Shown: in pieces, positions 1 through 5,131 of the stretch
Position numbering within the stretch: position 1 is the stretch's first letter
Layout of the letters: each line of letters starts with the position of its first letter
Source of the DNA: an uncultured Burkholderiales bacterium
GTDB lineage: Bacteria > Pseudomonadota > Gammaproteobacteria > Burkholderiales > Burkholderiaceae_F
NCBI GenBank assembly: GCA_903871435.1
Contig: CAIQGU010000441.1
Span: 1 to 5,131, forward strand
Direction of reading: 5' to 3'
Length of the DNA: 5,131 nt
Notes under the pieces: generated by a model
Databases searched by the model: none
What the model was told of the DNA's origin: nothing
The model's input: only the letters and a program-made list of their open reading frames with translations
Made by a program: the position numbers and the translations under genes

Positions 1-639
1 CTGGCCGAGTTCCAGCGCCGCGCACCCGGCGTCACGCTCAAGCTTGCGGTGTACAACCGCGCTGAACTACTGCAGCAGCTGGCCAGCAACCTCACCGACC
101 TTGCCGTGATGGTGCGGCCGCCGGAAGACATTGATACGGTGAACGAGTCCTTCGCCCCGCATCCGTATGTCATCGTGGCTGCGCCGGACCACCCGTTGGC
201 CAGGCGGGAACGCATCCCGGTGGCGCTTCTGGCGCAGGAACCCTTCGTCATGCGCGAGCGCGGATCCGATACCTGGTTGTCCATGCACGAAGCGTTCGGC
301 CGCAACTTTGCCCGCTTGCGCATTGCCATGGAAATCCGCAGCACCGAGACCATCAAGCAGGCGGTGATAGCCGGCATGGGGGTAGCCTTCCTGTCGGCGC
401 ACACCATTGCGATGGAAAAGCGCCTCGGCCAGCTGGTGGTGCTCGACGTGCTGGGGTTCCCGGTGCGCTTTGACTGGTTCGTGGTGCACCGGCGCAACAA
501 GCGTCTGCCGGCAGTGGCGCAGGCGTTCAAGGACTTCCTGCTGACCGATGGCGCGGCGGTAATAGAGCAGCTTTTCTTGACCGCCGGCGTTCCGGCCGTC
601 TCAGCGCGCAAGCCGCGCCCCCGCCGCAGTCCGCCGTAG
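1..639 (+). CDS. LysR-family transcriptional regulator, CbbR-like, C-terminal part (5' end outside window)
   Basis: The reading frame is open from the first base, so the gene begins upstream. The 212 residues seen are the effector-binding (periplasmic-binding-protein-like) domain of a LysR-type regulator; the N-terminal winged HTH is missing. CbbR-type hallmarks, numbered from the window start, are the phrase DLAVMVRPPEDID near residues 33-45, HPYVIVAAPDHPLA near 54-67, MRERGSDT at 84-91, ETIKQAVIAGMGVAFLS at 116-132 and a WFVVHRRNKRL stretch near 159-169. Known CbbR proteins control Calvin-cycle operons, but many relatives sit in genomes or loci without RuBisCO. No cbb gene is visible here, so the regulon is unknown. 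The stop is TAG, and the last residues form a short basic, proline-rich tail (KPRPRRSPP). The next gene starts 86 bases downstream on the same strand with its own ribosome binding site. Family assignment is firm; the CbbR label is by resemblance. Confidence 0.88.
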   Translation: MAEFQRRAPGVTLKLAVYNRAELLQQLASNLTDLAVMVRPPEDIDTVNESFAPHPYVIVAAPDHPLARRERIPVALLAQEPFVMRERGSDTWLSMHEAFGRNFARLRIAMEIRSTETIKQAVIAGMGVAFLSAHTIAMEKRLGQLVVLDVLGFPVRFDWFVVHRRNKRLPAVAQAFKDFLLTDGAAVIEQLFLTAGVPAVSARKPRPRRSPP

Positions 640-713
640 ACCGCGCCACCGGCGAGCGTGCGCAACGCGGCGTGAATCTTGCGTGTTAGCCTTTTCTCCT
701 TTTCAAAACATGC

Positions 714-718
714 GGGGA
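714..718 (+). promoter_or_regulatory. Ribosome binding site of the amidohydrolase gene
   Basis: GGGGA lies 7 bases before the ATG at 726. This favours that ATG over the in-frame ATGs at 735 and 747: the AGGG before 735 is only one base away from it. The 86-base gap from the regulator (640-725) otherwise holds a pyrimidine-rich stretch (about 690-704) and no convincing promoter or terminator. Confidence 0.6.
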
Positions 719-725
719 CCCAACC

Positions 726-2051
726 ATGCAGGGCATGAGTAGTTTTATGGCGGCGCACCATACCATCGGCCGCTTTTCGTTCCGGGCGGCACTGTTGACA
801 GCGTTTTGCGCCCTGCTGGCTGCGGCGCCTGCCCGCGCCGGCGACGTCGTAGTCGTCACGGCGGCGCAGATGGTCGATGTGGTGGACGGCCGTATCGTTC
901 ATGATCCCCAGATCACCATCACCGACGGCCGCATATCGGCCATCGATACCCGCGGCGCTCCGGTACCCGAGGGCGCGCGCCGCGTCGACCTTGCAGACCT
1001 GACCCTGCTCCCGGGCCTCATCGACATGCATGTGCATCTCACCCACGACCCGCGGCTGGACAGTGGCTACCATGCCTACGAGTTCACCGACAATTTCTGG
1101 ACCGTGGTGGGTGTTGCCAACGCCAAACGCACGCTGGAAGCGGGCTTTACCACGGTGCGCAACGTGGGCTCGGAAAACTACGACGATGTCGCCCTTAAGC
1201 AGGCCATTGAAAAAGGCATCATTACCGGGCCGCGAATCGTCCCTGCCACCTACGCCATCGGTGCCACCGGTGGCCATTGCGACGTCACCGAGTTGCCGCC
1301 CTCGCTGGTAGCGCCCGCGCCAGCGGTGGCCGACGGGCCGGACGCCATTCGCGCCGTGGTGCGCAAACTGCACAAGTATGGCGCCGAGGTCATCAAGTTC
1401 TGCGGCACGGGGGGCGTTTTATCCAAGGGCGACACGGTGGGCGGGCAGCAATACAGCCTGGCCGAGATGAAGGCACTCGTTGACGAGGCCCACATGCTGG
1501 GCCTGCGCGTTGCCGTTCATGCGCACGGAACGGCCGGCATCAAGGATGCCCTGCGCGCTGGCGTCGACACCATAGAACACGCCAGCCTGGCCGACGATGA
1601 AGCCTTTGCGCTCGCGCGCGAGCACGGTGCGTACTTTTCCATGGATATCTACGACGACGACTACATCCTCGCCGAAGGCCAGAAGAACGGCATGTTTCCC
1701 GAATCCCTGGCCAAGGAGCGTGATGTGGGACGGCGCCAGCGCGAGACCTTTCGCGCTGCCACGCGTGCCGGCGTCAAGATGATCTTCGGCACCGACGGCG
1801 GCGTCTATCCCAACGGCGATAATGCGCGTCAGTTCGCCACCATGGTTTTCTGGGGCATGACGCCCCTGCAGGCCATACGCGCCGCCACGGTGACCGCGGC
1901 CGAGGCCCTGGGCCGCAGCCAGGACGTGGGGGCCATCGCCGTGGGCCGCTACGGCGACCTGATCGCGGTGGCCGGCAATCCGCTGGACGACGTGGGCGTG
2001 CTGCAGAAGGTTCGCGTGGTCATCAAGGGCGGTACCGTGGTGAAGAACTGA
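726..2051 (+). CDS. Exported metal-dependent amidohydrolase (imidazolonepropionase-like; probable dipeptidase/carboxypeptidase group)
   Basis: This is a complete 441-residue protein of the amidohydrolase superfamily (COG1228 type). Residues 1-38 form a signal peptide: a basic N-region, a hydrophobic core at about 20-34, and APARA before a likely cut after Ala38, so the enzyme acts in the periplasm or outside. The mature part has a small beta-sandwich segment (about 40-95) and then the metal-binding TIM barrel. Candidate ligands are the HxH motif at His102/His104, Lys224 (probably carboxylated, in IKFCGTGGVLSKGD), His265 in VAVHAHG, His285 in DTIEHA and Asp357 in FGTDGGV. The GGH at 182-184 is also typical. 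The C-terminal segment GRYGDLIAVAGNPL, followed by VIKGGTVVKN, closes the beta-sandwich. All expected metal residues are present, so it should be active. Characterised relatives of this group cleave Xaa-Pro or Xaa-Arg/Lys dipeptides or N-acyl amino acids; the exact substrate cannot be read from sequence. Related lactonase/organophosphatase-type activities are alternatives. It is followed closely by the kinase gene. Confidence 0.92.
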   Translation: MQGMSSFMAAHHTIGRFSFRAALLTAFCALLAAAPARAGDVVVVTAAQMVDVVDGRIVHDPQITITDGRISAIDTRGAPVPEGARRVDLADLTLLPGLIDMHVHLTHDPRLDSGYHAYEFTDNFWTVVGVANAKRTLEAGFTTVRNVGSENYDDVALKQAIEKGIITGPRIVPATYAIGATGGHCDVTELPPSLVAPAPAVADGPDAIRAVVRKLHKYGAEVIKFCGTGGVLSKGDTVGGQQYSLAEMKALVDEAHMLGLRVAVHAHGTAGIKDALRAGVDTIEHASLADDEAFALAREHGAYFSMDIYDDDYILAEGQKNGMFPESLAKERDVGRRQRETFRAATRAGVKMIFGTDGGVYPNGDNARQFATMVFWGMTPLQAIRAATVTAAEALGRSQDVGAIAVGRYGDLIAVAGNPLDDVGVLQKVRVVIKGGTVVKN

Positions 2052-2072
2052 TGCGCGGTGCCCTCAGCGCCT

Positions 2073-2084
2073 CGGGATCTCCCG
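2073..2084 (+). promoter_or_regulatory. Small inverted repeat overlapping the kinase ribosome binding site
   Basis: CGGGA-TC-TCCCG is a perfect 5-base inverted repeat with a 2-base centre; folded in RNA it would give a 4-bp G/C stem with an ATCT loop. Its left arm contains GGGA (2074-2077), the only good Shine-Dalgarno match for the ATG at 2086, 8 bases away. Pairing would hide this site. The inverted repeat and the SD are seen directly; a regulatory effect is inference, and a 4-5 bp stem is weak alone. Confidence 0.4.
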
Positions 2085-2085
2085 C

Positions 2086-3441
2086 ATGAATGCGCAGCAG
2101 GCCGAGCTCGAACCCGAGGTAGCCGCGCGCCTCACCGCATTGCTCTACCGCAATGCGCGTCTTGGCCAAGCCGTGAATATTGTCGTCTCCGGTGCAGTTG
2201 CACTCATAGGCTACTGGAGCCGGCCCGGGCCGGTCATTGCCTTATGGTGGCTGGCCATGGTCTTGCTCTCCCTGCTGCGGCTTCGTCAGGCGAGTCAATA
2301 TTCCCGGCGCGACCCTGCGCGAAACGACGACGCGCAATGGCATGTGGCCTACCTGAACACTACCGCTGCCACCAGCCTGCTGTGGGTGGTTGGCGAGGTG
2401 GCCGTGATGTGGCACAACACCGATCCCTTCCGCCTGCTCACGGGTCTTGCCATTGCCGGCATGGTGGCTGGCGCCGTGCCGGTGCTGGGTGCCGTCAAAC
2501 GCGCCTTTCGGATCTATGCCGTTCCCATGCTGCTCGGCGTGGCACTGGTGAACTTTCTCGATAGCGCCGAATTTGTCCACACGGTTCTCGGCGCGCTCTC
2601 CCTGGTGTTTCTCGTCGGTGCCATACGCAGCGCCAATTTCCTGCACGATGTCCTGGTCGACGCCATGGCGCTCGACCTGGAGAAGGGTCGGATGGTGAAG
2701 TCGCTGGAAATGGCGCGCGTCGAGGCAGAGTCCGCCAACATCGCCAAGACCCAGTTCCTCGCCACCATGAGCCATGAACTGCGCACGCCGCTTACCGGCA
2801 TGCTGGGCATGGCCGAACTGCTCTGCGAAGGCGAGGTTACGGAAAGCGAACGCAAGGAGTATGCCGCCATCATCCTGGGGTCGGGCAAGTCGCTGCTGGC
2901 GCTGCTCAATGACATCCTTGACCTTTCCAAGGTGGAAGCCGGAAAGATGGAGATTGGCCTCGCGGATTTCCACCCTGCGCAGATGCTCGACGAGCTGGGC
3001 GCGCTGTTCAACGAAATGGCGCGCCGCAAGGGGGTGACGCTGACCATGCAGTGGCATGCCCATCCCGGCGCCCAATACGTGAGCGACCCTTTCCGGGTAA
3101 GGCAAATGCTCACCAATCTCATCGCCAATGCCGTCAAGTTCACGGAGCATGGCACGATACTGGTGGAGGGCCGCGAAATTGCCCGGCAGGGCGTGCTGGC
3201 CGACCTGGAGTTTTCAGTAACCGACACCGGCATGGGCATCGCTCCGGAAAAGCTTGAACTGCTCTTCAAGCCTTTTTCCCAGGTGGACAACTCCAACGCC
3301 CGCAAGTCCAGCGGCACGGGCCTGGGCCTGTCCATCGTCCGGCGCATTGCCCAGCTCATGGATGGCGATGCGGGCGTCTCCAGCGAACCGGGCAAGGGTT
3401 CGCGCTTCTGGATCCGCCTGCGCGCAACCCGCATGGGTTGA
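2086..3441 (+). CDS. Membrane sensor histidine kinase (six TM segments, HisKA + HATPase, no receiver domain)
   Basis: This 451-residue inner-membrane kinase autophosphorylates on His and passes the phosphate to a response regulator. About six hydrophobic segments fill the N-terminal half (near 26-44, 50-66, 92-109, 118-135, 141-157 and 166-181), with very short connecting loops and no sizeable periplasmic sensor domain. A helical linker (about 193-222) leads to the H-box FLATMSHELRTPLTGMLGM with phospho-acceptor His230. The ATPase domain shows the N-box NLIANAVKFT (Asn344/Asn348), G1 DTGMGI (Asp380), the F-box LFKPFSQVD (near 393-401) and G2 GTGLGLSIVRR (from Gly410). This is the BarA/LuxQ-like hybrid-kinase type of core, but the protein stops right after the ATPase domain, so there is no receiver or HPt domain and no response regulator gene in view. 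The start at ATG 2086 is supported by GGGA 8 bases upstream. It lies 34 bases after the amidohydrolase and is probably in the same transcript. The signal sensed is unknown. Confidence 0.92.
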   Translation: MNAQQAELEPEVAARLTALLYRNARLGQAVNIVVSGAVALIGYWSRPGPVIALWWLAMVLLSLLRLRQASQYSRRDPARNDDAQWHVAYLNTTAATSLLWVVGEVAVMWHNTDPFRLLTGLAIAGMVAGAVPVLGAVKRAFRIYAVPMLLGVALVNFLDSAEFVHTVLGALSLVFLVGAIRSANFLHDVLVDAMALDLEKGRMVKSLEMARVEAESANIAKTQFLATMSHELRTPLTGMLGMAELLCEGEVTESERKEYAAIILGSGKSLLALLNDILDLSKVEAGKMEIGLADFHPAQMLDELGALFNEMARRKGVTLTMQWHAHPGAQYVSDPFRVRQMLTNLIANAVKFTEHGTILVEGREIARQGVLADLEFSVTDTGMGIAPEKLELLFKPFSQVDNSNARKSSGTGLGLSIVRRIAQLMDGDAGVSSEPGKGSRFWIRLRATRMG

Positions 3442-3472
3442 GGGCGGTGCGGCGGCGGCCGGCCTCCATGCT
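3442..3472. other. Convergent intergenic gap, no clear terminator
   Basis: The kinase and the minus-strand peptidase gene meet tail to tail with only 31 bases between their stops. The gap is very G/C-rich and contains the palindrome GGCCGGCC (3457-3464), but no T-tract follows on either strand. A classic intrinsic terminator is therefore not supported. Confidence 0.4.
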
Positions 3473-4459
3473 TCACCGGGCGGTAGACGACTCGATCGAT
3501 CCCAGGGTGTCGCGGTAAGCGGCCGCACGTTCGCCGCCAATGGCCACGGCGCGCTGCGCCGCCGCCCGCGCTTCATCCGGCCGGCCGGTTTCATGCAGTA
3601 CCTGCGCAAGGTTGTTCCACGCGTCTGCCGAATTCGCATTCGTCAGCGTTGCCCGCCGGTAGGCTTGCTCGGCATCGCCAAGGCGATGCTCCCCGTAGGC
3701 AACATTGCCCAGGCCGATGAGCGCCACCGCGTTGTGGGGCCAGCGGGTCAGTGCTGTTGCGTACGCCGTCCCGGCGGCCGCCGGCGCAACCCGCTCCAGG
3801 CTGGCTGCTGCGGCAATGTAGTCGTCCTCTTGCGCCGCTGCGGGCAACTGCTCTGGGGGCAGCACTACAAAGGCCCACCGGCCCGCCCGCTCCCAAGCGC
3901 GAGAAAATTCCTGAAGCGGCATTGCGAGACGTTCGGTCACCCCCGAACGCAGCACGATCTCGCCGCGGTCCTGCGAATAGCCAATGACCAGCGCGTAATG
4001 CCATTGCGGAAAGAGTTGCCAGCCCAGGTTCTGCAGCACGATCACCGGGCGGCCGGCCGCTACCTCGCGCAGAATCGAACCGAGCACGGGTTGCAGCGGG
4101 TAGGTGAGCAGGCCGGCGCGCCGTGGCGCAGCCAGCATCTCGGGCTGCAGCGCACCATGGCGCTCCGGCAGGTACACCTGGCTCTGGAGTTGCTGGGGTG
4201 TGCGTTGGACGCCGGCAAAAGTGAGTGCCATGGCCAGCGTGGCGGGGCCGCACTGGTAGTCCTCTTGCGCGTAGAACGGAACTTCGGTGAGTTCTGCGGT
4301 GGCGGGCAAGCCGGCCGGCACCGCGGTATCGGCCGCTCCGCGGGGGAGCAGTGCGCAGGCACCGGTGAACAGCGCCAGCGCGGCCGCCAGGCCCAGCCGC
4401 AAAAGCGCCTGCGATAGCGCGCCCGGCGGGCGCTGGCCCGCCGGCGTTGCGGCAATCAA
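3473..4459 (-). CDS. PA2778-family C39-like cysteine peptidase with C-terminal TPR repeats, predicted lipoprotein
   Basis: I annotate a 328-residue protein starting at TTG 4459. The frame is open further upstream (to 4774), but that part runs through the neighbouring gene and reads as Arg/His/Pro-rich nonsense, with no ATG or GTG between 4774 and the TTG. From this start, residues 15-34 form a hydrophobic leader ending in LFTGAC, an acceptable lipobox with Cys35. The peptidase domain (about 56-200) has the papain-like C39 signature: Gln65 (oxyanion), Cys70 in YQCGPATLAM and His154 in WHYALVIGY. The Asp usual after the His strand is not obvious; the sequence there reads IVLRSG. Two TPR-like repeats follow (about 243-276 and 277-310, with ALIGLGNVAYGEHRLGDAE and WNNLAQVLHETGRPDEA). 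This order matches Pseudomonas PA2778-like proteins. A second possible start is TTG 4402, giving 309 residues and a shorter lipoprotein leader with AGG 5 bases upstream. The substrate is unknown; the preceding gene's product is the obvious candidate. Confidence 0.85.
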   Translation of the reverse strand: MIAATPAGQRPPGALSQALLRLGLAAALALFTGACALLPRGAADTAVPAGLPATAELTEVPFYAQEDYQCGPATLAMALTFAGVQRTPQQLQSQVYLPERHGALQPEMLAAPRRAGLLTYPLQPVLGSILREVAAGRPVIVLQNLGWQLFPQWHYALVIGYSQDRGEIVLRSGVTERLAMPLQEFSRAWERAGRWAFVVLPPEQLPAAAQEDDYIAAAASLERVAPAAAGTAYATALTRWPHNAVALIGLGNVAYGEHRLGDAEQAYRRATLTNANSADAWNNLAQVLHETGRPDEARAAAQRAVAIGGERAAAYRDTLGSIESSTAR

Positions 4460-4827
4460 AGCGATACGAGTATCGCCACCAGGATGGCGACGAGCAGCAC
4501 GATGATCAGCTGGTCGTTGGTGAAACCGCCGGGGTTTCCACCGGCCGGCAGCGCGTCGATCTGCTGGGCAATGGTGTGGACTTCCTGGTCGTTCATGGCG
4601 GCTACGCGAGCGTCGGCATCTATGCCATCGAGGCCCATGGCCTGGATCTTGTCGCGAACGCTGGCGCGATCCAGGAATGCATGGATGCGTGCGCGCTCTG
4701 CATCCCGGTCGTGTTGCGCCGTGATCTGGTCGGTGGTCACGATGCCGGCCTGCGCCAGGGGCGCCTGCAGGCACAGTGCTGCGGCCACCAATGCGGTACC
4801 CAGGGCACGGGAGGACTTTGCGAACAT
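4456..4827 (-). CDS. PA2779-family small exported protein with C-terminal membrane segment
   Basis: This is a 123-residue protein. The start at ATG 4827 is chosen over the longer frame from 4881 because a strong ribosome binding site (GAAAGGA) precedes it and a good signal peptide begins there: MFAKSSR, a hydrophobic core at about 9-20, and a likely cut after Ala27 (PLAQA/G). The mature chain is acidic and helical (TTDQITAQHDRDAER, then a segment with VRDKIQAMGLDGIDADARVAAM). A Gly/Pro-rich hinge PAGGNPGG (94-101) follows, and then a very hydrophobic stretch (107-121, LIIVLLVAILVAILV) ending in Ser-Leu with no basic stop-transfer tail. This architecture and its place directly before the PA2778-like peptidase match the PA2779 family (DUF6627 in Pfam, from memory). 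Function is not established to my knowledge. It overlaps the downstream peptidase gene by 4 bases, so the two are probably translated in coupled fashion. Confidence 0.85.
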   Translation of the reverse strand: MFAKSSRALGTALVAAALCLQAPLAQAGIVTTDQITAQHDRDAERARIHAFLDRASVRDKIQAMGLDGIDADARVAAMNDQEVHTIAQQIDALPAGGNPGGFTNDQLIIVLLVAILVAILVSL

Positions 4828-4833
4828 GTGGTT

Positions 4834-4840
4834 TCCTTTC
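4834..4840 (-). promoter_or_regulatory. Ribosome binding site deciding the start of the PA2779-like gene
   Basis: On the minus strand GAAAGGA stands 6 bases before ATG 4827. It is the best Shine-Dalgarno match in this minus-strand cluster and fixes the start at the signal peptide rather than at the in-frame ATG 18 codons upstream. Confidence 0.75.
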
Positions 4841-4858
4841 TTGTAGATCCGGTGGATG

Positions 4859-4864
4859 ATTTTA
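4859..4864 (-). promoter_or_regulatory. Possible -10 element upstream of the PA2779-PA2778-like operon
   Basis: TAAAAT on the minus strand matches the sigma-70 -10 consensus at five of six positions and lies about 31 bases before the start codon, in the only A/T-rich patch of the intergenic region. No good -35 hexamer is found at 16-18 bases, so this is tentative; an activator-dependent or alternative-sigma promoter is equally possible. Confidence 0.3.
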
Positions 4865-4916
4865 TCGTCGTATCGTGCCACGCACGCATGGGAAAAGGGT
4901 AGTCCGCATGGCCGTA

Positions 4917-4934
4917 CGCGGTTCGCGCGGTTCG
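4917..4934 (+). repeat. Tandem 9-base direct repeat
   Basis: CGCGGTTCG occurs twice without a gap, about 55 bases upstream of the candidate -10 box of the minus-strand operon. It could be a regulator site or a chance duplication in G/C-rich DNA; two copies are too few to decide. Confidence 0.45.
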
Positions 4935-5001
4935 GCGGCTCAGTGCGGGGGCTCGGTGTCTCTGCTCAGCGCGTCTGCTCCGTGCGCGGGCATGCCGTCG
5001 C

Positions 5002-5131
5002 TCAACCGATCCAGGGGAAGACGTCCTTGAGCGGTGCGACCGTGCCGGGCTCATCCGGTGCGTAGCCTGGCACCGCCGCCAGTTGCGCGGCAAATTCCGG
5101 CCGTTCCAGCAGCGTGAGCATTTGCAGATGA
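5002..5131 (-). CDS. 3' end of a gene, probably an HTH regulator with a molybdate-binding-like (PBP) domain (5' end outside window)
   Basis: The minus-strand frame is open from the window edge to a TGA at 5004-5002 and gives 42 complete codons: HLQ, then a helix LTLLERPEFAAQLAAVPGY, then a short loop and a tail ending LKDVFPWIG. A helix of the form LL-x-x-P-x-F followed by PGY and a closing FPW is, as I recall, the usual C-terminus of the periplasmic-binding-like domain found in helix-turn-helix regulators of the ModE/COG1910 kind, where it binds a small ligand such as an oxyanion. The ATG at 5121 is internal to this helix region and is unlikely to be the start. The composition is clearly protein-like, which supports a real gene tail; the family is inferred from about 40 residues only. 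It is codirectional with the PA2779-like gene, 174 bases upstream of it. Confidence 0.55.
   Translation of the reverse strand, partial: HLQMLTLLERPEFAAQLAAVPGYAPDEPGTVAPLKDVFPWIG

Larger units (their letters stand above)
4828..5001. other. Intergenic region upstream of the PA2779-like gene
   Basis: These 174 bases separate the edge gene's stop from the PA2779-like start. They hold the putative -10 box and ribosome binding site, an exact tandem 9-base repeat CGCGGTTCG (4917-4934) and a direct repeat TCTGCTC (4961-4967 and 4974-4980). Reading frames here are very short and lack ribosome binding sites. I see no hairpin with a T-run that would terminate the edge gene. Confidence 0.5.

Noticed and set aside
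660..708. Possible terminator after the LysR gene (short ACGC/GCGT pairing followed by a pyrimidine-rich run)
   Set aside because: The stem is only about 4 bp with a long loop and the run is interrupted by C residues, so it is not convincing as an intrinsic terminator.
2058..2564. 168-residue plus-strand frame starting just before the kinase
   Set aside because: It overlaps the kinase membrane region in another frame and is Arg/Cys/His-rich, typical of a shadow frame.
2242..3476. Long minus-strand open frames (302 and 320 residues) opposite the kinase
   Set aside because: They are mirror frames of the kinase gene in G/C-rich DNA; their translations are His/Arg/Ser-rich, with no recognisable domain, while the plus strand has every kinase motif.
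3254..4417. A 387-residue plus-strand open frame
   Set aside because: It spans the end of the kinase in another frame and then the antisense of the peptidase gene; the sequence is low-complexity Arg/Gly/Ala-rich, with no family resemblance.
4460..4774. Upstream extension of the peptidase frame to 4774
   Set aside because: It lies wholly inside the PA2779-like gene in another frame and is Arg/His/Pro-rich without structure; the lipoprotein leader begins only after 4459.
4447..4902. Plus-strand 151-residue open frame opposite the PA2779-like gene
   Set aside because: The minus strand has a strong ribosome binding site, signal peptide and family match; the plus-strand frame shows none.
4882..5001. 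Very short minus-strand frames (15-17 codons) in the intergenic region
   Set aside because: They have no ribosome binding site and no recognisable composition, and are expected by chance.

Overview
The window looks like a high-GC proteobacterial chromosome (roughly two thirds G+C by eye, with strongly G/C-biased third positions). The gene content fits a beta- or gammaproteobacterium: a CbbR-type LysR regulator, an exported amidohydrolase of the imidazolonepropionase-like group, a membrane histidine kinase, and the secreted-protein/cysteine-peptidase pair known in Pseudomonas as PA2779/PA2778. I cannot assign a genus from this sequence. No rRNA, tRNA, CRISPR array, transposase or prophage gene is visible.

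Layout. The plus strand carries the 3' part of a LysR-type regulator (1-639), a full-length signal-peptide-bearing metal-dependent amidohydrolase (726-2051) and, 34 bases later, a six-TM sensor histidine kinase (2086-3441). The last two are probably co-transcribed. The short gap between them holds a 12-codon reading frame that overlaps the stop of one gene and the start of the next, plus a small hairpin covering the kinase ribosome binding site. The minus strand converges on the kinase: a C39-like cysteine peptidase with TPR repeats and a lipoprotein-type leader (3473-4459) is preceded by a small exported protein with a C-terminal membrane segment (4456-4827). The two overlap by 4 bases through a TTG start. 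At the right edge, also on the minus strand, is the 3' tail of another gene (5002-5131), probably the ligand-binding end of a helix-turn-helix regulator.

How they may work together. The amidohydrolase and the kinase are both envelope proteins and may form a unit, but nothing in the sequence shows a shared substrate or signal. The PA2779/PA2778-like pair is the most intriguing part. A surface-anchored papain-fold peptidase is translationally linked to a small exported protein that carries two Gly-Gly sites just before a C-terminal hydrophobic helix. This suggests a dedicated protease-substrate pair, although the function of this family is not established to my knowledge. Most of the remaining sequence is ordinary housekeeping or regulatory content, and I see no clear new defence, mobile or biosynthetic system.
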